A model generated the notes under the pieces. That model saw nothing but the letters and a program-made list of their open reading frames with translations. It was not told the origin of the DNA and did no database searches. From NCBI GenBank assembly GCA_947499145.1, contig CANMNB010000005.1, positions 62,001 to 126,000 on the forward strand: a DNA stretch of 64,000 nt, read 5' to 3'. The DNA is from an uncultured Arachnia sp. (GTDB taxonomy: Bacteria > Actinomycetota > Actinomycetes > Propionibacteriales > Propionibacteriaceae). This document shows positions 57,901-64,000 of the stretch, one piece after another; position 1 is the stretch's first letter; every line of letters begins with the position of its first letter. The translations under genes were made by a program, and so were the position numbers.

Positions 57901-58466
57901 TCGACGTTGGCGCGGGTGCCCTCCAGCTTGCGCAGCGCCTTCTCCTTGCGCTTGCGGTGCTTGAGAACGCCGGCGGCCTCCTCGATGAACCCGCGCCGCG
58001 ACTCGGGCGTGGCCTGCAGGATGGCATCCAGCTGGCCCTGACCGACGATCACGTGCATCTCGCGTCCGATGCCGGAGTCGCTCAGCAGTTCCTGGACGTC
58101 CAGCAGGCGCGCCGGGGCCCCATTGATGGCGTACTCGGAGCCACCGCTGCGGAACATCGTGCGGGTGATCGTCACCTCGGTGTACTCGATGGGCAGCGCC
58201 CCGTCAGAGTTGTCGATGGTGAGTTCGACCTCGGCCCGCCCCAGCGGGGCGCGGGTGGAGGTCCCGGCGAAGATGACGTCCTCCATCTTGCCGCCCCGCA
58301 GGGACTTGGCACCCTGTTCCCCCATCACCCAGCTCAGGGCGTCCACGACGTTGGACTTGCCGGAGCCATTCGGACCCACCACGCAGGTGATGCCCGGTTC
58401 GAACTGGAGGGTCGTCGCGGAGGCGAAGGACTTGAACCCCCGCAGTGTGAGCTTCTTGAGGTACAC
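54954..58466 (-). CDS. smc: Chromosome segregation protein SMC
   Basis: An 1170-residue ATPase: N-terminal Walker A GPNGSGKSNVVDALSWVMGE, a first coiled coil, hinge about 490-640, second coiled coil, and the C-terminal signature LSLLSGGERSLVAVAFLV and Walker B FYILDEVEAALDDAN. It forms the condensin that organises the chromosome with ScpA/ScpB. The order ffh-ftsY-smc-mutM-rnc is conserved in actinobacteria. Confidence 0.97.
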   Translation of the reverse strand: MYLKKLTLRGFKSFASATTLQFEPGITCVVGPNGSGKSNVVDALSWVMGEQGAKSLRGGKMEDVIFAGTSTRAPLGRAEVELTIDNSDGALPIEYTEVTITRTMFRSGGSEYAINGAPARLLDVQELLSDSGIGREMHVIVGQGQLDAILQATPESRRGFIEEAAGVLKHRKRKEKALRKLEGTRANVERLTDLLGELQRQLRPLGRQAETARKAAVIQAELRDAKARLLADDLHAAQQALAEDLADERASQAARERAERAVRQAETAEAAAEVRLQEASRAYDVAQEHWYALAAVAERVSTTLSISAERTRMADAQPALDVGGRDPEALEKQAAEVREQEAELGRQLDAAHGALTDATLERNSAEQAHAAAEQAYAGALRAVADRREGLARLTGQVNSISSRLDAGGEEIARLERRRGEAHDRAQEADRAYLALESELAGLGADETDLDARHERASAVLREIEERQEELKSAEAAVSRNRAGLEARVEALRLTAQRRDGSEALLDGGVPGLSGRLAEQVTVTAGWEIAVGAALLGATEAVVADDVHTAVAALDRLWDSDGGRAWLVLADHEHTTEPAPDSLVHEIDAPDRLRPALEALLGHVVGVDTRAEAAALVADRVGVVAVTRDGDRFSSAAVEGGSRDAPSLLELATQLQQAEQDLADVVREGERLRFAVAENATAMEEARLSAESALEALHASDAQLAGIADTLARHRQTQASALKEAERLAEAIEAAHASRTSDEGKLAELQARLEAASGEEVVEPDPSERDRRAAEARRARAAEMEARLALRTLEEKAKALAGRAESLLRAAEAERQSRAQARARAEQLRREAEVAAACHGVAAKLAERVDLARRDASRDKDVADTNRREAESTVTSARHATRAAAAALDEVVRGAHQDEMARIELRMRIEQLTDRALAELGMEVESLVAEFGPHLGMPAETPGEDDGEVATVPYDREVTSQRLRRAERALGVLGRVNPLALEEYDAMKARHAFLAEQLDDLKKTRADLVGLIEEVDRRVQEVFEAAYRDVERAFEEVFTRLFPGGEGRLVLTDPGDWLTTGVDVEARPAGKQVKRLSLLSGGERSLVAVAFLVSLFIARPSPFYILDEVEAALDDANLSRLLSIYEQLRADSQLIVITHQKRTMEIADSLYGVTMRGDGISTVVSQRLGEG

Positions 58467-58469
58467 GGC

Positions 58470-59063
58470 TCAGCCACCCACCCCGGCCGGGTCCTGTGGG
58501 GTGTCCTGGACGCCCTGGTCCCGGATGGCACGGAACGTCCAGAACTTGTTGAGCAGGAAGCTCACCGGGATCGTGAAGATGATCATGATGAGGTTGGCCC
58601 AGTAGTGGCGGCTGCGCAGCCCCGTGGACCCATCGAGGATCGACGTCGGGAGCGCCATCGGGGACTGTGGGTGCATCAGTGCCGTGAACACCACCTGGCC
58701 GATGCCGAGCGCCACGAGACCCACCGTGAGGAAGGGCCAGTACTCCTTCAGCCACTCCGCGGACCGATGGGACTTGAAGGTCCACCAGCGATTGAGCTGG
58801 AAGTTGAAGAGGTTGGCCACCAGGAACGCCAACGAGCTCATGACGTGGTACCAGCGAATGTTGAATCCCGTGTCCAGGATGGGCCACCAGATGCCCTCGC
58901 CCTCGGGGATTCCGGCACTCTCCCACCCCAGGGGAAGCAGCTTGGCCACCGCCACCATGACCGCCATGTTCACGCCGACGCCCAGTCCGCCGACGATCCC
59001 GAACCTCACGAGCTGGCCCAGGGAGTGGCTGTACCGGTCGATGAGTCGACGCAGTCCGCTCAC
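58470..59063 (-). CDS. GtrA-family membrane protein
   Basis: A 197-residue protein with four membrane helices in the GtrA pattern (LVRFGIVGGLGVGVNMAVMV at the start and NFQLNRWWTFK after helix 3). GtrA proteins are thought to move polyprenyl-linked sugars across the membrane. The GTG at 59063 overlaps the mutM stop (GTGA) with AGGAG upstream. It is an insertion between mutM and smc; no cognate glucosyltransferase is adjacent. Confidence 0.85.
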   Translation of the reverse strand: MSGLRRLIDRYSHSLGQLVRFGIVGGLGVGVNMAVMVAVAKLLPLGWESAGIPEGEGIWWPILDTGFNIRWYHVMSSLAFLVANLFNFQLNRWWTFKSHRSAEWLKEYWPFLTVGLVALGIGQVVFTALMHPQSPMALPTSILDGSTGLRSRHYWANLIMIIFTIPVSFLLNKFWTFRAIRDQGVQDTPQDPAGVGG

Positions 59064-59899
59064 GGGGTACTCCTGGGTGGTCGTTGGCACTTGGGGCAAA
59101 GATAGCTGCTGCGGTTCGCGAAGCGGCGGCGCACCAGGGACGTGCCGCACCGGCGGCACTCCTGGTCCTCGCGGCCGTAGGCGTCGAGCGTGCGGTCGAA
59201 GTAGCCGGACTCACCGTTGACATTGACGTACAGGGCGTCGAAGGACGTCCCGCCCTGCGCCAGGGCCTCGCGCATCACTGTTCGGGCTGCCTCCAGGACG
59301 GCGACGATCCGCGAGAGCCGGAGCCGATCCGTCGGGTGTTCGAAGTGGACCCGGGCGCGCCACAGGGCCTCGTCGGCGTAGATGTTCCCGATGCCGGAGA
59401 CGAGTCCCTGGTCGAGCAGCGCCCGTTTGATCGTGCTGCGACGCGAGGCGATCCTGCGAGCGACTGCCCTCGCGTCGAAGGAGGGGTCGAACGGGTCCAC
59501 CGCGATGTGGGGCACCGGATCCCGGGCGCCGTCCCGCACCAGCGTGAGTCCACCGAACATCCGTTGGTCGATGAAGCGCAGTTGGGCGCCGTCGTCCAGG
59601 TCGAACAGGAGGCGGGTGTTGCGCAGCAGCGGGTCGTCGGGCGCGTTGACGCGGAACTGGCCGCTCATGCCGAGGTGGATCACGAGGGCGTCGTCGTCCA
59701 TCGCCCACCACAGGAACTTGCCGCGGCGCCGCACCGCGTCGACGACGCGACCCTCGAGTTCGGCGCGGATCCCGCTCGGCCCCTGCGGGTGGGACCGCAC
59801 GGGGCGCGGGTGCAGCACCGTCACTCGCTGCAGGCGTCTCCCGACGAGATGGGGTTCGAGTCCACGCCGGACCACCTCGACCTCGGGGAGTTCAGGCAT
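59060..59899 (-). CDS. mutM: Formamidopyrimidine-DNA glycosylase
   Basis: A 279-residue repair enzyme that removes 8-oxoguanine. It begins with the catalytic MPELPEVEVVRRGLE (Pro2/Glu3), has the H2TH domain (LLDQGLVSGIGNIYADEALW) and the zinc finger CRRCG...CPKCQ at the C-terminus. It overlaps rnc by 8 bp. Confidence 0.97.
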   Translation of the reverse strand: MPELPEVEVVRRGLEPHLVGRRLQRVTVLHPRPVRSHPQGPSGIRAELEGRVVDAVRRRGKFLWWAMDDDALVIHLGMSGQFRVNAPDDPLLRNTRLLFDLDDGAQLRFIDQRMFGGLTLVRDGARDPVPHIAVDPFDPSFDARAVARRIASRRSTIKRALLDQGLVSGIGNIYADEALWRARVHFEHPTDRLRLSRIVAVLEAARTVMREALAQGGTSFDALYVNVNGESGYFDRTLDAYGREDQECRRCGTSLVRRRFANRSSYLCPKCQRPPRSTP

Positions 59900-60581
59900 C
59901 CGGCAGCGCCCGGAGGTAGTCCACGGCCGCAGCTGCGGCGAGCTGCTGGGCGCGCTTCTTGCTGGGCGCTGTGCCGCGGCCGGCGTCGTGCCCGCCGACG
60001 ACCGCAACGGCCTCAAAGGTGCGCTCGTGATCAGGTCCCGAGCCCGCGATGCGGTACTCCGGCGGCTCCCAGCCGCGAGCGGCACACATCTCCTGCAGTG
60101 TGGTCTTGTAGTCCGAGTAGTCCCCGCTGGTCTGCGCCTCCGTGATGCGGTCGTCGATGAGCCCGTGCACGAAACGGGCGGAGGCCTCTGCGCCGCCGGA
60201 GAGGTGGACGGCCCCGATGAGGGCTTCGGTGGTGTCGGCCAGGATCGACGCCTTGTCGGCGCCGCCGGTGGCGAGCTCACCCTTCCCGAGCCGGATCTCC
60301 GCCCCGATGCCGAGCCCGCGCGCGACGTCGGCGAGCGCGTGGGTGGAGACGACAGCGGATCGGAGCTTGGCCAATTGCCCCTCGGCTAGGTCGGGGTAGG
60401 TGGAGAAGATGTGCTCGGTCACGACGATCTGGAGCACCGCGTCGCCCAGGAACTCGAGGCGTTCGTTGCTCTCGATCTGGCCGTTCTCGTACGCGAACGA
60501 TCGGTGGGTCATGGACAACTCAAAGAGCTGGGCGTCGACCTGGACGCCCAGCTCCTCGAGTTGTTCAGTCAGTCTGCTCAC
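59892..60581 (-). CDS. rnc: Ribonuclease III
   Basis: A 229-residue double-strand-specific nuclease. The catalytic motif is NERLEFLGDAVLQ, with acidic residues in ADTTEALIGAVHL, followed by the dsRNA-binding domain ending in SKKRAQQLAAAAAVDYL. The GTG at 60581 (VSRLTEQLEELG) fits the family N-terminus; a longer frame to 60737 would overlap rpmF. Confidence 0.96.
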   Translation of the reverse strand: MSRLTEQLEELGVQVDAQLFELSMTHRSFAYENGQIESNERLEFLGDAVLQIVVTEHIFSTYPDLAEGQLAKLRSAVVSTHALADVARGLGIGAEIRLGKGELATGGADKASILADTTEALIGAVHLSGGAEASARFVHGLIDDRITEAQTSGDYSDYKTTLQEMCAARGWEPPEYRIAGSGPDHERTFEAVAVVGGHDAGRGTAPSKKRAQQLAAAAAVDYLRALPDA

Positions 60582-60601
60582 CCGCGTGGCGGGCGTGAGG
60601 C

Positions 60602-60793
60602 TCAGGCCTCGAGCACCTGGCGGCGCTGGCCCTTGGGACCGTACTGCCCGCAGGACGGGCAGGCGGTGTGCTGCAGGTGCGGCTCGCGGCAGGCCGGGTT
60701 GACGCACACGACGGTGGGGACGACGGACGTCTTCCACTGCGCCCGGCGCGACCGGGTGTTGCTGCGCGACATCTTCCGCTTCGGAACGGCCAC
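60602..60793 (-). CDS. rpmF: 50S ribosomal protein L32
   Basis: A 63-residue protein starting MAVPKRKMSRSNTRSRRAQ, with two Cys pairs (CVNPAC and CPSC) that form the zinc-binding C+ type. Co-transcribed with the DUF177 gene upstream, the usual pair. Confidence 0.97.
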   Translation of the reverse strand: MAVPKRKMSRSNTRSRRAQWKTSVVPTVVCVNPACREPHLQHTACPSCGQYGPKGQRRQVLEA

Positions 60794-60820
60794 GATCTTC
60801 TCCTTGTTAGCTTGTCTCGA

Positions 60821-61372
60821 TCAGTCGTCGGAGGACTGGACGTCCAGCTCGACGAGCTTCTCCCACCGGGGATCCACCCTCGCCTCGTGCGAATGCTCGG
60901 GATCGTCGTTCAGGTCGGCCCCGCACTCGGAGCACAGACCCAGACAATCTTCGCTGCACAGGGGCGTGAACGGCAACTCGAGCACCACCGCATCGCGCAG
61001 AGGCTCCTCGAGGTCGATGGCATCATCGATGATGAGGCTCTCGTCCTCGTCCACCTGGTGACCCGGGTAGAAGTAGAGCTCCTGCAGGTCGAAGACGGCG
61101 TCCTCGACGATGTCGGTCAGGCACCTGGAGCACTGCCCCCGCAGTTGGGTGGCGGCGCTCCCGGTGACAAGGACCCCCTCGACGACGGCCTGCAGGCGCA
61201 GGTCGAGATCGATGTCGGAGCCCTCCGGCACCCCGATCACCTCGAGACCCAGGTCGGCGGGCGCAGGGATGGTGCGGCTGACCTCACGCATCGTCCCCGG
61301 ACGTCGGCCCAACTCCTGGATGTCGAGCACCAGGGGGGAACGACGATCGAGATGGCGATGGACGGACGTCAT
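60821..61372 (-). CDS. DUF177/YceD-family protein
   Basis: A 183-residue protein with the family's CSRCL and the later CSEDCLGLCSECGADLN cluster, likely metal-binding. YceD proteins sit before rpmF and have a role in 23S rRNA accumulation in some species. Upstream 61373-61455 probably holds the promoter; no clear elements were picked. Confidence 0.92.
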   Translation of the reverse strand: MTSVHRHLDRRSPLVLDIQELGRRPGTMREVSRTIPAPADLGLEVIGVPEGSDIDLDLRLQAVVEGVLVTGSAATQLRGQCSRCLTDIVEDAVFDLQELYFYPGHQVDEDESLIIDDAIDLEEPLRDAVVLELPFTPLCSEDCLGLCSECGADLNDDPEHSHEARVDPRWEKLVELDVQSSDD

Positions 61373-61455
61373 GTTCGCTCACACCCTTCGTACGTCGACC
61401 ATGACCTCGTCATGACCGACTGCCCAGCTTACCCGAGCCCGGATCGTGCCCCAAA

Positions 61456-61941
61456 TCAGGCGGATCGCTCCCGCAGTCGCTCGAACGCGCGCTCCACGTT
61501 GGCGGGGACGTAGCGGGAGAAGTCACCGCCCAACTGCATGACCTGGCGGAGAATGGTGCTCGACAGGGTGAGGTAATCGGCTGAGGCCGGCAGCAGCACA
61601 GTCTCGAGCCCGGTGAGACCGCGGTTCATGTGCGCCATCTGGAGCTCGAAGTCGAAGTCCGCGCCGAACCGGAGGCCCTTGACCACCGTGGTGATCCCCC
61701 GGGCGGCGGCGAAGTCGACCAAGAGCCCGTCGATCTCCTCCACCTCCACGCCGTCGATGTCGGCAAGGGCCTCTCGGACCAACTCGATGCGCTGTTCACC
61801 GAAGAGGTACTTCTTCTGGTTGTTGCGCCCCACGCCGACGAGCACGGAGCCGAACAGGTCTCGAGCTCGAACAATGATGTCCATGTGGCCGAGGGTGATC
61901 GGGTCGAACGAACCGGGGCACAGCACTCGCGCATCGGTCAT
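61456..61941 (-). CDS. coaD: Pantetheine-phosphate adenylyltransferase
   Basis: A 161-residue enzyme of coenzyme A synthesis. It has CPGSFDPITLGHMDIIVRA (the HxGH-type nucleotide site) and SSTILRQVMQLGGD near the C-terminus. ATG 61941 overlaps the rsmD stop (ATGA). It is the partner gene of rsmD in most actinobacteria. Confidence 0.97.
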   Translation of the reverse strand: MTDARVLCPGSFDPITLGHMDIIVRARDLFGSVLVGVGRNNQKKYLFGEQRIELVREALADIDGVEVEEIDGLLVDFAAARGITTVVKGLRFGADFDFELQMAHMNRGLTGLETVLLPASADYLTLSSTILRQVMQLGGDFSRYVPANVERAFERLRERSA

Positions 61942-62522
61942 GGCAGCTCCTCGTCTATGGCCCCGAAGTGGAGCGTGGACTCACCGTAGCGACGCTGCCA
62001 CCGTTCAGCGAACCCGTTGGGCCATTGCGGGTCGGGACTGCGGGTGGCGCGCTCGACGACGACGAGCGCCCGGGGCGCGAGGAGCCCTCCGGACACCAGG
62101 CGCTCCAGCAGCGAGTCGACCTCTCCGGAGGGCACGTCGTACGGAGGGTCGATGAACACCAGGTCGAAGTCCCCTCCGAGGGACTCCAGGACGGACCGGA
62201 CCTTCGCACTCCGCACGTCGACGGCCAGCCGGGCACGGCGTGCGTTCTCCCGGATCAGGGAGGCGGTCCTGTGGTCCACGGCCACGACGCGTGTGGCCCC
62301 TCGGCTGGCAGCCTCGAGCGCCAGCCCTCCCGTGCCGGAGTAGAGGTCGAGCACCGCCAAGTCCACGAGGTGCTCGTCGGCCGAGCGTTCCGCCGTGCCG
62401 AACCACGTCGCGAGTGAGGAGAACAGAGCCTCCTTGACACGGTCAGTAGTGGGTCGGGTTCCCGTGCCCTTCGGCGCGGCGAGTGCCACGGATCGGGCGC
62501 GGCCCGCGATGATGCGCGACAT
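61938..62522 (-). CDS. rsmD: 16S rRNA (guanine-966-N2)-methyltransferase RsmD
   Basis: A 194-residue Rossmann methylase: MSRIIAGRARSVALAAPKG at the start, VLDLYSGTGGLALEAASRG for SAM and FIDPPYD for catalysis. The start ATG overlaps the recG stop by one base (TGATG). Confidence 0.95.
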   Translation of the reverse strand: MSRIIAGRARSVALAAPKGTGTRPTTDRVKEALFSSLATWFGTAERSADEHLVDLAVLDLYSGTGGLALEAASRGATRVVAVDHRTASLIRENARRARLAVDVRSAKVRSVLESLGGDFDLVFIDPPYDVPSGEVDSLLERLVSGGLLAPRALVVVERATRSPDPQWPNGFAERWQRRYGESTLHFGAIDEELP

Positions 62523-64000
62523 CAGCCCTTCTCCAACCACTCGTCGGCCGCGACGAGCTCCGCCTGGGTCCGCAGGTCGGCCAGCAGGGGGTCGTCGGCC
62601 GCCCGGGGGTCGCGCACCACGCGTTCGGCCAGCTCCTTGGCGGTGCGGATCAGCTCGCGGTCGGTGAAGGCCCGCAGGAGTTTCAGCGACGACGCCCCGG
62701 ACTGGCCGGCTCCCAACACGTCGCCCTCCCCACGGATCTGCAGGTCGGTCTCGGCGAGTTCGAAGCCGTCGTCGCTGTCGACCAGTGCCTGCATGCGCAG
62801 GGCCGCGTCCGAGTCCGGTTCGGCTGCGGAGAGCAGGAGGCACAGCCCTGGATGCTCGCCCCGGCCGATCCGTCCCCGGAGCTGGTGGAGCTGCGAGATG
62901 CCGAAGCGGTCGGCATCCATCACGACCATCACGGACGCGTTGGGAACATCGACCCCCACCTCGATGACCGTGGTGGCCACCAACACGTCGAGCTGTCCGT
63001 CGACGAATGCCGCCATCACGGAGTCCCGTTCCTGGCTGCCCAGACGGCCGTGCAGCATGCCCACACGCAGACCGCTGAGCGGTCCGGCCCGCAGTTCGGG
63101 AGCAAGCTCCGTGACGGCCGTTGCCCCGTCCGACGAGGTCAGGTCCCCGTCCACCTGTCGACCCTGGATGGCGGGCGCGACCACGAAAGCCTGCCGACCG
63201 GCGGCGGCCTCCTCCCGGATGCGTTGCCACGCGCGCTCGACCCACGTCGGGTGGGTGACCGTGTCCACCAGCACCGTCGTGACACTCCCCCGCCCGGCCG
63301 GGCGCTCGCGGAGCTCGGAGACGGCCAGGTCACCGAACACGGTCATCGCGACAGATCGCGGGATGGGCGTCGCCGTCATGACCAAGGTGTGCGGCTGGCG
63401 CTCGGCCTTGGCCGCCAGCGCGGCGCGTTGCTCGACACCGAACCGGTGCTGCTCGTCGACGACGACGAGCCCGAGATCAGTGAAGGCAACCGGGTCGGAC
63501 AGCAGCGCATGCGTCCCGACCACGAGCCCGACCTCACCACTTGCCACCCCGTCGAGCACCGCGCGGCGGGCGCCCGCCGGCATGCCCCCCGTCAGGAGCG
63601 CCACCGACGTGGCCTCCTCCGCCGCGTCGAGCTGGCCCGCGCGACCGAGGTCACCGAGCATGCGGGTGATGGTGGCGTGGTGCTGCTGGGCGAGGACCTC
63701 GGTGGGAGCGAGCAGCGCGGCCTGACCACCGGCGTCGACGACGCACAGCATGGCCCGGAGGGCGACGATCGTCTTCCCGGAACCGACGTCCCCCTGCAGC
63801 AGGCGGTGCATGGGCGTCGGCCGGGCGAGTTCCCGGAAGACCTGTTCGCCCACCTGTTGCTGACCCGCCGTCAGCTCGAACGGCAGGCGAGCGTCAAAGG
63901 CGTCGAGGATGCCCCCCGGGCGGCGTTCGCGTGGGGTGGCGAGTTCCTGTTCGCGCTGGGCGCGGCGGGTGGCCATCGCCAGTTGGAGGGCGAAGGCCTC
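62522..64000 (-). CDS. recG: ATP-dependent DNA helicase RecG, C-terminal part (cut by window edge)
   Basis: About 492 codons of RecG: helicase motif I GDVGSGKTIVALRAM, motif II VVVDEQHRFGVEQR (DEQH), motif III MTATPIPRS, motifs IV-VI including IEVGVDVPNASVMVV and QLRGRIGRG, and the C-terminal wedge-contact domain. RecG remodels stalled forks and Holliday junctions. The N-terminal wedge domain and start lie beyond 64000. Confidence 0.97.
   Translation of the reverse strand, partial: EAFALQLAMATRRAQREQELATPRERRPGGILDAFDARLPFELTAGQQQVGEQVFRELARPTPMHRLLQGDVGSGKTIVALRAMLCVVDAGGQAALLAPTEVLAQQHHATITRMLGDLGRAGQLDAAEEATSVALLTGGMPAGARRAVLDGVASGEVGLVVGTHALLSDPVAFTDLGLVVVDEQHRFGVEQRAALAAKAERQPHTLVMTATPIPRSVAMTVFGDLAVSELRERPAGRGSVTTVLVDTVTHPTWVERAWQRIREEAAAGRQAFVVAPAIQGRQVDGDLTSSDGATAVTELAPELRAGPLSGLRVGMLHGRLGSQERDSVMAAFVDGQLDVLVATTVIEVGVDVPNASVMVVMDADRFGISQLHQLRGRIGRGEHPGLCLLLSAAEPDSDAALRMQALVDSDDGFELAETDLQIRGEGDVLGAGQSGASSLKLLRAFTDRELIRTAKELAERVVRDPRAADDPLLADLRTQAELVAADEWLEKG

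Overview
The window is high-GC actinobacterial DNA. It fits a propionic-acid-bacterium relative (Propionibacteriaceae or close). Pointers are mycothiol synthesis (MshC) inside the SCO1662-1664-type cluster with uppP, a very large protein that looks like the pyrophosphate-dependent PEP carboxykinase (PEP carboxytransphosphorylase) of propionibacteria, a three-gene succinate dehydrogenase/fumarate reductase, and a cobalamin-riboswitch-controlled B12 uptake operon. All of these would serve Wood-Werkman (propionate) metabolism. The genus is inference; no 16S rRNA gene is present.

Layout. 1-3.4 kb: the 5' part of argC with an ARG-box-like operator, then a GNAT/TetR pair facing a cytochrome P450. 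3.4-9.4 kb: one minus-strand translation operon infC-rpmI-rplT-rRNA methylase-pheS-pheT, with P450 attached at its end and a structured infC leader at its head. 9.4-17.3 kb: SseB-like, PH-domain, hisG-hisE, mshC-SCO1664-DUF3090-phosphomutase, then uppP and an aldo/keto reductase on plus. 17.3-19.8 kb: tRNA-Leu(GAG) followed by a worn region with two gene relics around an intact GH51 arabinofuranosidase. 19.8-24 kb: DUF5302 and four overlapping glycosyltransferases. 24.1-27.5 kb: the PPi-PEPCK candidate. 27.6-32.4 kb: a tightly coupled four-gene plus-strand operon (single-domain response regulator, HEAT-repeat membrane protein, GT2 synthase, sensor kinase) that I do not recognise as a characterised system. 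33-37.5 kb: cobalamin riboswitch, surface-anchored DUF4430-like protein and ECF transporter T/A-A/S.

37.5-49 kb: a minus-strand block dprA (amber-interrupted)-comM-yraN, a roughly 20-bp-periodic CGCTGGCG array, then DUF2469-rnhB-lepB-rplS, with sdhCAB lying between rplS and trmD-rimM-khpA-rpsP. 49-51.8 kb: zincin-like protein, sppA, amidohydrolase. 51.8-64 kb: the conserved ffh-ftsY-smc-gtrA-mutM-rnc-rpmF-DUF177-coaD-rsmD-recG chain; recG runs off the right edge.

The points most worth a second look are the 27.6-32.4 kb signalling/polysaccharide operon, the iteron-like array upstream of yraN-comM-dprA, the single nonsense codon in dprA, the PPi-PEPCK, the riboswitch-linked B12 capture system and the infC leader. 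Neighbouring genes commonly overlap by 4 bp (ATGA or GTGA), so translational coupling is widespread. All calls come from reading the sequence; no database search was run.
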